Assembly: GCF_003284725.1 (NCBI RefSeq)
Contig: NZ_PGTO01000003.1
Location: forward strand, 282,153-346,152
Direction: 5' to 3'
Length of the DNA: 64,000 bases
From: Paramagnetospirillum kuznetsovii
GTDB taxonomy: Bacteria; Pseudomonadota; Alphaproteobacteria; Rhodospirillales; Magnetospirillaceae
Shown one piece after another: positions 37,965 through 47,788 of the stretch (position 1 is the stretch's first letter; every line of letters starts with the position of its first letter). The notes beneath the pieces are model-generated. The model saw nothing but the letters and a program-made list of their open reading frames with translations. It was not told the DNA's origin and did not search any database. A program made the translations under genes and the position numbers.

Positions 37965-37990
37965 CGTGTTCCCAATCATGTGGGAACACG
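37965..37990. promoter_or_regulatory. 10-bp inverted repeat before the ior genes
   Basis: CGTGTTCCCA and its complement TGGGAACACG are separated by 6 nt, in the 68-bp gap between the paaG-like gene and iorA, about 30 bp upstream of the iorA start. It may be an operator, a processing hairpin or a weak terminator; no T run follows. Confidence 0.5.
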
Positions 37991-38001
37991 CTCCCATAAA
38001 A

Positions 38002-38787
38002 TCACCTACCCTCGAATTTGGGCACCCGCTTTTCCATGAAGGCGGCAACGCCTTCGCGGTAATCCTTGGTGCGTCCGGCCTGGGCCTGAAGATCGCGTTC
38101 CAGGTCAAGCTGGGCGTCCAGGGAATGAGCCGCCGACGCCGCCAGGGCCTTCTTGGTCAGCGCCAATCCCCGGGTGGGCTGGGCCGCGAGGTGACGCGCC
38201 ATATCATGGACCGTGGTCATCAGGTCGTCGTCACCGACGCATTTCCAGATCATGCCCCAGGCCTCGGCCTGTTCCGCCGAGACCTTGTCGCCCAGCATCT
38301 GCAAGGCGGTGGCCCGCGCCATGCCCACCAGATGCGGCAGCGTCCAGGTGCCCCCCGAATCGGGGATCAGCCCCACCTTGCAGAAGCTTTGCACGAAGCT
38401 GGCCGAGCGCGCCGCGACGACGATGTCGCAGGCCAGCGCCAGATTGGCCCCGGCCCCGGCGGCGATGCCGTTGACCGCGCAGATCACCGGCATCTCAAGG
38501 CTTTTCAGCGCCCGGATCAGCGGATTATAGCGGGCATCCAGCGAGGCGCCCAGATCCGGCGGCGGCGCGCCGGGCGCGCGCACCCGGTCGGCCAGATCCT
38601 GCCCGGCGCAAAAGCCCTTGCCCGCCCCCGTCAGCACAAGGCAGCGGGTGCCGTCCGTCGCCGCCGTGGCGATGGCGGCGCGGACCTCGTCATGCATGGG
38701 GCCGTTGAAGCAATTGAGCTTGTCGGGGCGGTTGAGGGTGATGGTGGTCACCCCCTCGGCCCTGTGGACAAGGATGGTTTCGGTCAT
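38002..38787 (-). CDS. paaG: PaaG-like enoyl-CoA isomerase/hydratase
   Basis: A 261-residue crotonase-fold protein whose sequence tracks PaaG (2-(1,2-epoxy-1,2-dihydrophenyl)acetyl-CoA isomerase) along its length: GAGKGFCAGQDLADR, NGIAAGAGANLALACDIV and KVGLIPDSGGTW. The Asp in LIPD is the isomerase residue kept in PaaG, at about 140. PaaG opens the ring epoxide of phenylacetyl-CoA to an oxepin. Here it sits between a thioesterase (4-nt overlap) and iorA, and not with paaABCDE, which are absent from the window. It may accept phenylacetyl-CoA-derived or benzoyl-CoA-derived intermediates. Confidence 0.82.
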   Translation of the reverse strand: MTETILVHRAEGVTTITLNRPDKLNCFNGPMHDEVRAAIATAATDGTRCLVLTGAGKGFCAGQDLADRVRAPGAPPPDLGASLDARYNPLIRALKSLEMPVICAVNGIAAGAGANLALACDIVVAARSASFVQSFCKVGLIPDSGGTWTLPHLVGMARATALQMLGDKVSAEQAEAWGMIWKCVGDDDLMTTVHDMARHLAAQPTRGLALTKKALAASAAHSLDAQLDLERDLQAQAGRTKDYREGVAAFMEKRVPKFEGR

Positions 38788-39248
38788 GACGCCACTTTCA
38801 GGCAGGCCGTCCGATAGGCTTCCAGGCGAGCGCGCATCAGTTCGGGCATGGGGACCGCCTTTTCCGCTTCCTGATCGGCGACGACGCAGACGAAGCGGGT
38901 CTCGAAGCAGATGGGGCCGTCGTGACGCCGCCCGATGGTGTGGAAGTGCAGCGACGAGCCGCCGATCTTGTCCACCAGCACCTCGATGATGACGCGGTCG
39001 CCTGGGCGCAGCGGCGCCTTCATCTCCATCTCCACCTTGACGAAGGGGGTGCCAAAGCCGTGGACGCGGTTCATGTGGTACCAGTCGAAGCCGATGACGT
39101 CGCACATGAAGATTTCCAGCGCCTCCATGGCGTATTCCAGGAAACGCGGCGTATAGACGATGCGCGCCGCGTCGGAATCGCCGAAATGGACGCGGCGTTC
39201 GTGGCTGAACCTCATTTTCGGCAGACCCAGTTCAGTAGGTTTCGACAT
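38784..39248 (-). CDS. Hotdog-fold acyl-CoA thioesterase, 4-hydroxybenzoyl-CoA thioesterase type
   Basis: A 154-residue single hotdog domain. The motif [27 protein letters not shown] has the active-site Asp and the following helix of the 4HBT family. In box clusters of other bacteria a benzoyl-CoA thioesterase of this class releases CoA when dead-end aromatic thioesters accumulate; that role fits here. It overlaps boxA by 17 nt upstream and the paaG-like gene by 4 nt downstream, so it is translationally coupled in the operon. Confidence 0.85.
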   Translation of the reverse strand: MSKPTELGLPKMRFSHERRVHFGDSDAARIVYTPRFLEYAMEALEIFMCDVIGFDWYHMNRVHGFGTPFVKVEMEMKAPLRPGDRVIIEVLVDKIGGSSLHFHTIGRRHDGPICFETRFVCVVADQEAEKAVPMPELMRARLEAYRTACLKVAS

Positions 39249-40407
39249 GATACCGCCCTTCGGCGCGCAGGGTGGCGCGCAAGCTTGCCCAATCCATGCC
39301 GTTCAGGCGGCAGATATCGGCGAAGGCCTCGTCGCAGCCCTGCTCCATGCCCTTCAGGCCGCAGATATAGATATGGGTCTTGCCATGGGGCAGCAGCGGC
39401 ACCAGATCGGCGGCACGCTCGCGGAGCTTGTCCTGCACATACTGCTTGGGCTTGTCGGGCAGGCGCGAGAAGGCGAGGTTCACGTCGATCAGGCTTTTCG
39501 GCAGCTTCATCAGCGGACCGAAATAGGGCAGTTCCGACGGCGTGCGAGACCCGAAGAACAGCATCAGCTTGCCCGAGGCGTCGGCGGCATTGCGGCGGCG
39601 GCGCTCGGTGAAGGCGCGGAACGGCGCCGCCCCGGTGCCGGTGCAGATCATCACGATATTGGCCTCGGGATCGTCGGGCATCAGGAAGGCGTCGCCGAAC
39701 GGCCCCGCCACCTGGACTTCGTCATCCTTTTTCAGGTCGCAGACATAGTTGGAGCCGATGCCGCCGGAAACGCGCTTCACGGTCAGGGCCAGATTGTTGT
39801 AGCCGCTGCGCTCGCCCTCCCGTGGGCTGGCGACGGAATAGAGGCGGATATTATAAGGACGCCCCTTGTCGTCGGTGCCGGGCGGAATGAGTCCGATGCT
39901 CTGGCCTTCCAGAAAGGGAAAGGCATTGGCGCCGAAGTCGAGCACCACGTGATGGATATCGGACTCGGCGCCCTCGGCGGTGATGCGCATATTACCGGCG
40001 ACCCGGGCGGTGACCGGCGCTTCGCGCGAATAGATGTTGGTATAGGGCTGCGCCGCGCTGGCGGGAGCCGGAACGCGGCCGCCGGTCGCCGTGGTGGCGG
40101 CGTCCAGCAGGGTGGTGACCTCGGCCGGGGTCTCGATGATGGTGGCGCCCAGGGCGGGATGGGATTCGGGCAGCTCCTCCCAGCCGAACTGCTCGTCGAG
40201 GGTCCAGGGCGCATCGGTCAGCAGCCAGTTGTCGATGGCGCCGGTGGGGCACGGCGAGACGCAGGTGCGGCAGCCGGTGCATTTTTCGTAGGACACCACG
40301 TAATTATTGGAATCGTGCGTGATGGCGTCGACCGGGCAGGCTTCCTGACAGGTGTTGCAGCGGATGCAGACCACCGGGTCGATCAAATGCTGACGTCTGA
40401 GTTCCAT
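39232..40407 (-). CDS. boxA: Benzoyl-CoA epoxidase reductase component BoxA
   Basis: A 391-residue flavoprotein. Two 4Fe-4S clusters are bound by Cys14/17/20/24 ([12 protein letters not shown]) and Cys43/46/49/53 ([12 protein letters not shown]). A ferredoxin-NADP reductase part follows, with an FAD-binding RLYSVAS and the NADPH site [14 protein letters not shown]. BoxA passes electrons from NADPH to BoxB for the oxygen-dependent epoxidation of benzoyl-CoA. ATG 40407 is preceded by GGAAGG. The 71-bp gap to boxB holds a repeat. Confidence 0.95.
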   Translation of the reverse strand: MELRRQHLIDPVVCIRCNTCQEACPVDAITHDSNNYVVSYEKCTGCRTCVSPCPTGAIDNWLLTDAPWTLDEQFGWEELPESHPALGATIIETPAEVTTLLDAATTATGGRVPAPASAAQPYTNIYSREAPVTARVAGNMRITAEGAESDIHHVVLDFGANAFPFLEGQSIGLIPPGTDDKGRPYNIRLYSVASPREGERSGYNNLALTVKRVSGGIGSNYVCDLKKDDEVQVAGPFGDAFLMPDDPEANIVMICTGTGAAPFRAFTERRRRNAADASGKLMLFFGSRTPSELPYFGPLMKLPKSLIDVNLAFSRLPDKPKQYVQDKLRERAADLVPLLPHGKTHIYICGLKGMEQGCDEAFADICRLNGMDWASLRATLRAEGRYHVETY

Positions 40408-40424
40408 GGCCGCCTTCCCTTGTT

Positions 40425-40470
40425 GCCCCCTCACCCCATCCCTCTCCCGCAAGGGGAGAGGGGGGGAGAG
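40425..40470. repeat. Purine/pyrimidine palindromic repeat in the boxB-boxA gap
   Basis: The hairpin CCCTCTCCC (40440-40448) pairs with GGGAGAGGG (40454-40462) and is preceded by CCCCCTCACCCCAT. This is a widespread intergenic repeat type in GC-rich proteobacteria. It lies between boxB and boxA and could affect the ratio of the two proteins by stabilising mRNA. Confidence 0.7.
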
Positions 40471-40478
40471 CTTGGTTC

Positions 40479-41900
<1,422 letters not shown>

Positions 41901-41905
41901 TTGAA

Positions 41906-43555
41906 CTACACCCTTTCTTGATTGTAGGCGGCACGCTTGCCGGTGCCGTAAAGCTTGAGCGCGCCGTTCTCGCCGACGGCGTTGGGGCGCTGGAAGATCC
42001 AGTTCTGCCACGCGGTCAAACGGCCGAAGATCTTGGTCTCCATGGTCTCGGGACCGGCGAAGCGCAGATTGGCTTCCATGCCGGTCAGCGAGTCCGGCGA
42101 GAAGGCGGCCCGCTCCTCGATGACGAGGCGGATTTCGTCGTCCCAGTCGATGTCGTCGGGGGTGGCGGTGACCAGACCCAGTTCGGCCACGGCGGCCGCG
42201 TCGAGATCCTTGCCGATGGTATCCTTGGCCTTGCCCACCGAGTCGGGCTCGCCCAGGAAGCGGGTGGCGATGCGAGAGATGCCGTTGCCCATGGGCAGGC
42301 CGTCGAAGTTGAGCGCCGACAGACGGATCTTGGCGGCCGGCAGGTCGCTGTCCTCGAAGGTGCCGTCCAGCATGTAGGAACGGTCCACCGCGAACAGGAT
42401 TTCGGCGATGAAGCCGCCGAAGCAGGAGCCCGGCTCCACCAGTGCGAACAGGGTGCGGCTGGTGACGTCGAGGCGCTTGCAGGTGCGCTTCCAGTACAGC
42501 AGGACTTCGCGCACCAGCCAGTCACCGGCATGCTTTTGCAGGACGGCGTCGTAGCCCGCCACCAGATCCATGTCGCCCTGGCTGCGGATGACCCAGGACG
42601 CCACGGTGGTCTCGTTGGCGCGCAGATGAAGGATGGCGTCGTCCAACTCGCGGGCCAGGGCCAGCGGATAGAAGTCCACCCCCTGGGCGTGGATGGCGGC
42701 CAGATCACTCGGCGCGGCGGCACTCGGCCCCTTGACGGTGATATGGGCGGTGCGGGTGTCGCGGTCGAAGGTGATCTCGAGATGGGGATAGGTGACGGCG
42801 GTGTCGGAGATGGTCCGCGCCGGATGGGTCAACACCACGCCCTTGCTATTGGTCGGACGATCCGAAGTGGCGGCCATGGCCTCGGCCCGCTTCCTGACGG
42901 CGTCCTTGAAGGCCGAGGACGGGATCACCTCGTCCACCAGACGCCATTCCACGGCGCGCTTGCCCTTCACGCCTTCCTCGATGGAGCAGAAGATGTCGGC
43001 CAGATCGCGGCGCACCTTGCGCTTGTCCACCACGCGGGTCAGGCCGCCGGTACCGGGCAGCACGGCTAGCAGCGGCACTTCCGGCAGCGAGACCGCTGTG
43101 TTGCCGTCATCGACCATCATGATGTAGTCGGTGGCCAGGGCCAGTTCGTAGCCGCCGCCGGCAGCGGTGCCGGTCACGGCGCAGAGGTACTTCTGCTTCG
43201 AATTGTCCGACGCATCCTCGATGGAATTGCGGGTCTCGTTGGTGAACTTGCAGAAGTTGACCTTATGGCCATGACTGGACACGCCCAGCATCTTGATATT
43301 GGCGCCCGCGCAGAAGATCTTCGGATTGGCCGAGGCCATCACCACGGTGCGCACCTCGGGATGTTCGAAGCGCAGCCGCTGGACGGCGTCGTACAACTCG
43401 ATATCCACGCCCAGGTCGTAGGAGTTCATCTTCAACTCATAGCCGGGAGCCAGGGTGGAGGTGGGGTCCACATCCATGGTGAGCGTCGCGACGGCGCCGT
43501 CGAAGGCAAGCTTCCAGTGGCGGTAGCGATCGGGAGAGGTTTGAAAATCGATCAT
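41906..43555 (-). CDS. boxC: 2,3-epoxybenzoyl-CoA dihydrolase BoxC
   Basis: A 549-residue double crotonase-fold enzyme that opens the epoxide ring and hydrolyses it to 3,4-didehydroadipyl-CoA semialdehyde and formate. Crotonase motifs NPKIFCAGANIKML and GTAAGGGYELALATDYIMM are in the N-terminal half, and VEPGSCFGGFIAEILFAVDRSY in the C-terminal half. It is the first gene of the minus-strand cluster; 30 bp upstream lies a TGCA-N6-TGCA palindrome typical of BoxR/BzdR operators. boxD, boxR and the benzoate-CoA ligase are not in the window. Confidence 0.96.
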   Translation of the reverse strand: MIDFQTSPDRYRHWKLAFDGAVATLTMDVDPTSTLAPGYELKMNSYDLGVDIELYDAVQRLRFEHPEVRTVVMASANPKIFCAGANIKMLGVSSHGHKVNFCKFTNETRNSIEDASDNSKQKYLCAVTGTAAGGGYELALATDYIMMVDDGNTAVSLPEVPLLAVLPGTGGLTRVVDKRKVRRDLADIFCSIEEGVKGKRAVEWRLVDEVIPSSAFKDAVRKRAEAMAATSDRPTNSKGVVLTHPARTISDTAVTYPHLEITFDRDTRTAHITVKGPSAAAPSDLAAIHAQGVDFYPLALARELDDAILHLRANETTVASWVIRSQGDMDLVAGYDAVLQKHAGDWLVREVLLYWKRTCKRLDVTSRTLFALVEPGSCFGGFIAEILFAVDRSYMLDGTFEDSDLPAAKIRLSALNFDGLPMGNGISRIATRFLGEPDSVGKAKDTIGKDLDAAAVAELGLVTATPDDIDWDDEIRLVIEERAAFSPDSLTGMEANLRFAGPETMETKIFGRLTAWQNWIFQRPNAVGENGALKLYGTGKRAAYNQERV

Positions 43556-43584
43556 GGGCTGAGCGCCTTGTTGGGGTGACTTTC

Positions 43585-43598
43585 TGCACTATAGTGCA
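43585..43598. promoter_or_regulatory. TGCA-N6-TGCA palindrome, BoxR-type operator candidate
   Basis: TGCACTATAGTGCA is a perfect 14-bp palindrome, 30 bp upstream of the boxC start. TGCA pairs spaced by 6 bp are the recognition elements known for BzdR/BoxR regulators of benzoate catabolism. Repression relieved by benzoyl-CoA would be expected. Confidence 0.65.
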
Positions 43599-43626
43599 TG
43601 TTTGCGGGTTTGAAAAGTTCTAAATG

Positions 43627-43640
43627 CGCATTTCAGTGCA
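43627..43640. promoter_or_regulatory. Second, degenerate TGCA-N6-TGCA site
   Basis: CGCATTTCAGTGCA has the same spacing as the perfect site, with one base changed in the left half. It is centred 42 bp further upstream, four helical turns away, so a regulator could bind both on one DNA face. Confidence 0.45.
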
Positions 43641-43820
43641 TGATTGCGTATTTAGCCGCACTAAAGGTCCAGGCGGGGGCGCGGCAGACGTGCGTCCCTC
43701 ACTTTTCCGTCATGGCCGGGCTTGTCCCACGCTGTCCGGTTTAAATTGGCCTGGTTTCATCGAGCGCCTGAGTCTGCCTGTATTTGAAGCCGTCACCTTC
43801 GGTATGGGACTCGAAAGCCG

Positions 43821-44028
43821 ATTGACCACCAAGACACCAAGAGGACGACACGGTTTTTGGCCTTCCGTCATGCCCGTGCTTATCCACGCCCATCCGTCTG
43901 GATTATCGGCTCAAAAGACTTTCAAGCGGAACCGCGTGGGTGGCCGGGACACGCCCGGCCATGACGAGCGAGTGAGGCTTGGCCATTTGCTCCGCTCTCT
44001 TGGTGGCCTTGGTGTCTTGGTGGTCAAT
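43821..44028. mobile_element. MITE-like element with 21-bp perfect terminal inverted repeats
   Basis: The first 21 bp (43821-43841, beginning ATTGACCACCAAGACACC) are the exact reverse complement of the last 21 bp (44008-44028). The interior has further imperfect palindromic halves, CGTCATGCCCGTGC and CGCCCGGCCATGACG. It contains no coding capacity for a transposase, and no obvious target-site duplication was seen. Confidence 0.65.
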
Positions 44029-44126
44029 ACCCTCGGCAGCCAACGGATCGTGTCGCCGAATTTGAGCCGGACAGCCATGGGTCAAGCCCACGCATGACGG
44101 ATCAAGGAAAATCCCACACAAAACAA

Positions 44127-44152
44127 AACGGCCGCCCCAAGGGACGGCCGTT
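44127..44152 (-). terminator. Rho-independent terminator of the phasin gene
   Basis: The hairpin AACGGCCG ... CGGCCGTT, read on the minus strand, is followed by TTGTTTTGTGTGG. It lies 31 bp past the phasin stop. Confidence 0.75.
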
Positions 44153-44182
44153 CGTTCGTTCACTCGAAATGCGGTAAGAAGA

Positions 44183-44620
44183 TTACTTCTTGCCGGCCTT
44201 CTTGAACAGCTCACGGGCCTCGTCGAGGCTCTGGGTGAAGCGCTTGTTCAGCAGGTCGAAAGCCTCGGAGTTCGCCTTGGCGATCATCTCGGACAGCTCG
44301 CGGGCATTGCCGAGGGCCTTCTCGAAGGCGTCCTTGGCATACTCGGCCTGCTTGGCGGCCATGTCCTGGGGGGAGCCGGGCTCGGCGAAGTCCTTGGAGA
44401 CCTGGGCGACTTCGTCCATGGTCTGACGCAGGATCTCGACCTGACGCTTCACGACGTTCTGCAGGCCCTCGAAGGCCAGCTTGTTCGCCTGGGTCAAGGC
44501 TTCGATGTTCTTGCGCTGATTGGCGACGATGGTCTCGACGTCCACGCCGGGAACCTTGAAGTCACCGAGATACTTGCTCACGTCGAAATCGAAAAACTGT
44601 TCAGTCTGCTTGGCGGCCAT
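44183..44620 (-). CDS. Phasin family protein
   Basis: A 145-residue helical protein, MAAKQTEQFFDFDVSKYLGDF onward, with the phasin pattern (NIEALTQANKLAFEGLQNVVKRQVEILRQ) and a Lys-rich C-terminus. Phasins coat polyhydroxyalkanoate granules and limit their size. The ATG at 44620 gives the normal phasin start; the upstream frame is non-coding. The A+T-rich region 44621-44743 upstream should hold its promoter. No PHA synthase gene is in the window. Confidence 0.9.
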   Translation of the reverse strand: MAAKQTEQFFDFDVSKYLGDFKVPGVDVETIVANQRKNIEALTQANKLAFEGLQNVVKRQVEILRQTMDEVAQVSKDFAEPGSPQDMAAKQAEYAKDAFEKALGNARELSEMIAKANSEAFDLLNKRFTQSLDEARELFKKAGKK

Positions 44621-44743
44621 GGTGGCGTCTCCAACCGAGAGGGGCATTGTGCGGTGCAGCGAACATAATCTCGCAAGTGCGAAGGAGTCAATCAGACTCA
44701 AGCACCGTCATAAAAATTATACTAACGATGCATATATATACTG

Positions 44744-45532
44744 CTAGCCCGCAAGTTCCCTGCCGCGCCGGGTGGCGGCGGCGACAGCTTGGCCCATAAG
44801 CGCGGGAAGCCCGTTATTGTCGGCCATCAGTACCGCCAGGGCGGCGGCGGTGGTGCCGCCCGGACTGGTCACGTTCTTGCGCAATTGTTCCGCGCTCTCA
44901 GAGGACTGACGCAGCAGTTCCCCAGCGCCCGCGACAGTAGAGCGGGCAAGACGCACCGCCAGATCGTCCGGCAGCCCCTGGGCGCGCCCAGCCGCCGCCA
45001 TGGCTTCGGCCAGCAGGAACAGATAGGCGGGCCCCGAGCCGGAGACAGCGGTGACCGCGTCCATCAGCGACTCGTCTTCGACCCAGCCGACCTCGCCCAC
45101 CGATTCCAGCAGGGACTGGCACAGAGCCCGCTGGTCCGCGCTCACCCCCGGTCCGGCGCAGCACACGGTGATGCCGCGGCGCACCGCCGCCGGAGTATTG
45201 GGCATGGCGCGGATGAGGTCCGCGTCGGCCCCGAGATGGGTGCGAAAGAAAGCGATGGGCTTGCCCGCCGCGATGGACAGGAAAACCGCCGCGCCGAAGC
45301 GGGCATAGGGCGGCAGCGCCTCGGCCATGACCTGCGGCTTGACCGCAAGGACCACCACGTCGGGCGCGAAATCCGGCGCAATGTCGCATGGAGAAGCGAC
45401 GACGGCGACGCCCAGGCTGGGCAGCGAGGGTTCCACCACCACCACGTCGGACGCCGTGATGCCCTGGTCGAGCCAACCCGACAACATGGCCGAGCCCATT
45501 TTGCCGCAGCCCACCAGCAAGATCTTGGTCAT
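44744..45532 (-). CDS. proC: Pyrroline-5-carboxylate reductase
   Basis: A 262-residue enzyme that reduces 1-pyrroline-5-carboxylate with NAD(P)H to L-proline, the last step of proline synthesis. The Rossmann motif KILLVGCGKMGSAML starts the protein, and the signature SGSGPAYLFLLAEAMAAAGRAQGL with the following dimerisation region (VTSPGGTTAAAL) is complete. ATG 45532 is preferred to an upstream in-frame ATG at 45577. A degenerate copy of the dispersed palindrome lies between it and the YbjN-like gene upstream. Confidence 0.95.
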   Translation of the reverse strand: MTKILLVGCGKMGSAMLSGWLDQGITASDVVVVEPSLPSLGVAVVASPCDIAPDFAPDVVVLAVKPQVMAEALPPYARFGAAVFLSIAAGKPIAFFRTHLGADADLIRAMPNTPAAVRRGITVCCAGPGVSADQRALCQSLLESVGEVGWVEDESLMDAVTAVSGSGPAYLFLLAEAMAAAGRAQGLPDDLAVRLARSTVAGAGELLRQSSESAEQLRKNVTSPGGTTAAALAVLMADNNGLPALMGQAVAAATRRGRELAG

Positions 45533-45594
45533 GAGACGCTCCACGGGGAATGACGCACGGCGACAGAGTAATTTCAACCGCCGTTCCCAGGCAA

Positions 45595-45644
45595 GCGGGC
45601 GAGACGCCCGCGCTCCAATGATGGACGGGGCGCCTTGCCCGCGC
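45595..45644. repeat. Dispersed GC-rich palindrome, copy D, degenerate
   Basis: The left arm is well kept (45595-45616, GCGGGCGAGACGCCCGCGCT core) and the right arm is eroded (about 45630-45644). It lies in the gap between the YbjN-like gene and proC. Confidence 0.7.
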
Positions 45645-45667
45645 GAGAGGGATGATCGAGCGAGCGC

Positions 45668-46174
45668 TTAGGCCTCGCCCATGGTCTCCAGCAGCGAAGC
45701 GGCGACGGCCTCGCGGGCGCTCTTGCCACCCCAGATGACGAACTGGAAGGCGGGATAAAACCGCTCGCACTCGCTGACCGCCAGATCCACCAGATCTTCC
45801 AATTGTTCGGGCGACAGCCCGGCACCGCCCCGCAGCAGCGAGGTGTGGCGGAACATGGGAACCGCATCGTCGTCCCACAACCCGAAATGGCCCAGCCAAA
45901 GCTTCTCGTTGATCACCGCCAGCAACTCGTAGATCGGGCCGCGCTTGGCGTCGGGGATCTTCATGTCGAAGGCGCAGGTGAAGTGCATGGCGCCCATGTC
46001 CTCGCGCCAGGCGAAGTACAAAGAGTAATTGCACCACTGCCCGGGAACCTCGGCGGCCAATTCCTCGTCATTACGGCGGTCGAAGGCCCAATCATTGGCG
46101 GCGACGATCTGTTCGACCATATCCATGGGATTGGCCTGGATCTCTTCATCTTGATAAGCGGTGTTCAATGTCAT
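45668..46174 (-). CDS. YbjN-domain protein
   Basis: A 168-residue soluble protein. The sequence ANDWAFDRRNDEELAAEVPGQWCNYSLYFAWREDMGAMHFTC fits the YbjN family, which shares a fold with type III secretion chaperones and whose function is poorly known (the E. coli gene affects motility and stress). Start ATG 46174 (MTLNTAYQDEE). It lies upstream of proC on the same strand, an arrangement also seen in other alphaproteobacteria, which suggests co-transcription. Confidence 0.82.
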   Translation of the reverse strand: MTLNTAYQDEEIQANPMDMVEQIVAANDWAFDRRNDEELAAEVPGQWCNYSLYFAWREDMGAMHFTCAFDMKIPDAKRGPIYELLAVINEKLWLGHFGLWDDDAVPMFRHTSLLRGGAGLSPEQLEDLVDLAVSECERFYPAFQFVIWGGKSAREAVAASLLETMGEA

Positions 46175-46338
46175 GCCGGCGCCCTCCATGGCATGGCTAC
46201 TGTCTGGATACCGGTCGGAATCAAAACCTTGTGTCCCGACAGCATTCATCCGCACAAGGGGTAGCCAACCACACCACCAGAATCGGCGCAAGGCAATAGT
46301 TGCGAACGACTTGTGAATTTTTGTGGATAACTGGCGTT

Positions 46339-46665
46339 CTAGGCTTTGGGCTTGGGCGCGGCCTTCGGCTTGGGAGACACTGGAGTCTTGGGGGACGCTG
46401 GGGTCTTGGGCTTCTCCGAGGCCGCGAGGCGCGTCTCCAGCGCCTTGACCCGTTCTTCCAGGATTTCCTGCTGCTCGCGGGCCTTGGCGGCCATGGCGCG
46501 GACCACCTCGAACTCCTCGCGCGGCACCATGTCCAGCCCCGTGGTGACCCGCTCGAACTGCTGGCGCACCATGGCCTCCATCTCGGCGCGAAGACCGGAC
46601 AGGGCACCCAGGGCACCGCTGGCGACGCGGGCCAAGTCATCGAAAAACGGCTTCTGGCTCTGCAT
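46339..46665 (-). CDS. ubiK: Ubiquinone biosynthesis accessory factor UbiK
   Basis: A 108-residue protein of the UbiK/YqiC (BMFP) family. It has an amphipathic N-terminal helix (MQSQKPFFDDLARVASGALGAL), the conserved REEFEVVRAMAAKAREQQEILEERVKALE coiled coil that forms trimers, and a Lys/Pro/Ala-rich tail. UbiK assists the soluble ubiquinone synthesis complex with UbiJ. The gene lies upstream of the YbjN-like gene and downstream of cobT, on the minus strand. Confidence 0.9.
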   Translation of the reverse strand: MQSQKPFFDDLARVASGALGALSGLRAEMEAMVRQQFERVTTGLDMVPREEFEVVRAMAAKAREQQEILEERVKALETRLAASEKPKTPASPKTPVSPKPKAAPKPKA

Positions 46666-46722
46666 ATCGGCCTCTCTCGAAAGATACGTCTCTAATAGTA
46701 TGGTCCGGCGACCGGCCGGAGG

Positions 46723-47736
46723 CTAGCCCTTGTCGCTGACACCGGCCTCGGCGAAGGTCGCCATTCCCACATGGCAGGCGACGGCCGCCTTGACAAGACC
46801 CACCGCCACCGCCGCCCCCGAGCCCTCGCCAAGGCGCATGCCCAGGTCCAGCAGCGCCGTCTTGCCCAGCTTGCCCATCAAGCGAAGATGCCCCGGTTCC
46901 ACCGACACATGCCCGACCATGCAATGGTCCAGGGCGTCGGCGCGCTCCAACGCCAAGGCGGCGACCGCCGCCGTGGTCACATAGCCGTCCAGCATGACCG
47001 GCACCCGACCCAGCCGCGCCGCGACCACGGCGCCCGCCATGGCGGCCAATTCGCGACCGCCCAGACGGCGCAGAATGTCCAGCGGCGGATTGCCCCGGTG
47101 CAATTTGACTCCGGCGGCCACCACCTCGATCTTGCGGGCCAATGCGCCGCCCTCGACACCGGTGCCGCGCCCGGTCCAGTCCGCCGCCTCGCCGCCGAAC
47201 AGGGCGCAGGACACGGCCGCCGCCGGAGTCGTGTTGCCGATCCCCATCTCTCCGATCACCAGCAAGTCGGTATCGGCGGGAACCGATTCCATGCCGGAGG
47301 CGAAGGCGGCGACGAACTCGTCCTCGCTCAGGGCCGCCCCTTGGGTGAAATCGGCGCTGGGACGTTCCAGGTCCAGCGCAACCACGTCCAACTGGACATC
47401 GAACGCCTTGCACAACTGGTTGATGGCGGCGCCACCATGGCGAAAATTGGCCACCATCTGAAGGGTAACCTCGGCGGGGAAAGCAGACACCCCCAAGGCG
47501 GCGACACCATGATTACCGGCGAAGACCCTGGCCCTGGGAGTCGCCAGACGCGGAGGATGGCGGCCTTGCCAAGCGGACAGCCATTGGGACAGGTCTTCCA
47601 ACCGGCCCAACGACCCGGCCGGCTTGGTCAATTGGGGCTCGCGAGCCCCCCAGGCGGCAACCGCGTCCAGATCGCGGGACGGCATCTCGGCCAGTAAGGC
47701 TCGAATATCCGCGACGCTAGAAATAGTAAAATTCAA
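46723..47736 (-). CDS. cobT: Nicotinate-nucleotide-dimethylbenzimidazole phosphoribosyltransferase
   Basis: A 337-residue enzyme that activates dimethylbenzimidazole to alpha-ribazole phosphate for the lower ligand of cobalamin. Signatures include KPAGSLGRLEDL, GNHGVAALGVSAFP, GEMGIGNTTPAAA and RLGEGSGAA. The start is a TTG (47736) with GGGAGAG upstream; no ATG or GTG fits the family N-terminus. It is divergent from cobS-cobC with only 52 bp between, so the promoters overlap or are shared. Confidence 0.93.
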   Translation of the reverse strand: MNFTISSVADIRALLAEMPSRDLDAVAAWGAREPQLTKPAGSLGRLEDLSQWLSAWQGRHPPRLATPRARVFAGNHGVAALGVSAFPAEVTLQMVANFRHGGAAINQLCKAFDVQLDVVALDLERPSADFTQGAALSEDEFVAAFASGMESVPADTDLLVIGEMGIGNTTPAAAVSCALFGGEAADWTGRGTGVEGGALARKIEVVAAGVKLHRGNPPLDILRRLGGRELAAMAGAVVAARLGRVPVMLDGYVTTAAVAALALERADALDHCMVGHVSVEPGHLRLMGKLGKTALLDLGMRLGEGSGAAVAVGLVKAAVACHVGMATFAEAGVSDKG

Positions 47737-47788
47737 GGATACTCTCCCAACATATTGCGGGCTTCCCCTGCCCGTCCTATAAACCAGG

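Larger units (their letters stand above)
43556..44182. other. Long intergenic region: boxC promoter and repeat mosaic
   Basis: This 627-bp stretch between boxC and the phasin gene has no convincing gene. The first 100 bp hold the boxC promoter and TGCA sites. From about 43700 to 44100 it is a mosaic of repeat pieces: a TCATGGCCGGGCTTGTCCC segment at 43711, and a 208-bp element with perfect terminal inverted repeats at 43821-44028. The end carries the phasin terminator. A plus-strand frame of 157 codons crosses it but looks like translated repeat. Confidence 0.7.

Noticed and set aside
42085-42723. Minus-strand frame of 212 codons inside boxC
   Set aside because: Pro/Ser/Ala-rich out-of-frame reading of boxC.
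43624-44097. Plus-strand frame of 157 codons in the boxC-phasin gap
   Set aside because: It runs across the repeat mosaic, including the 208-bp element, and its sequence is translated repeat with no domain or good ribosome-binding site.
47737-47788. Cobalamin riboswitch between cobT and cobS
   Set aside because: The gap is only 52 bp, too short for the element, and no B12-box-like motif is seen.
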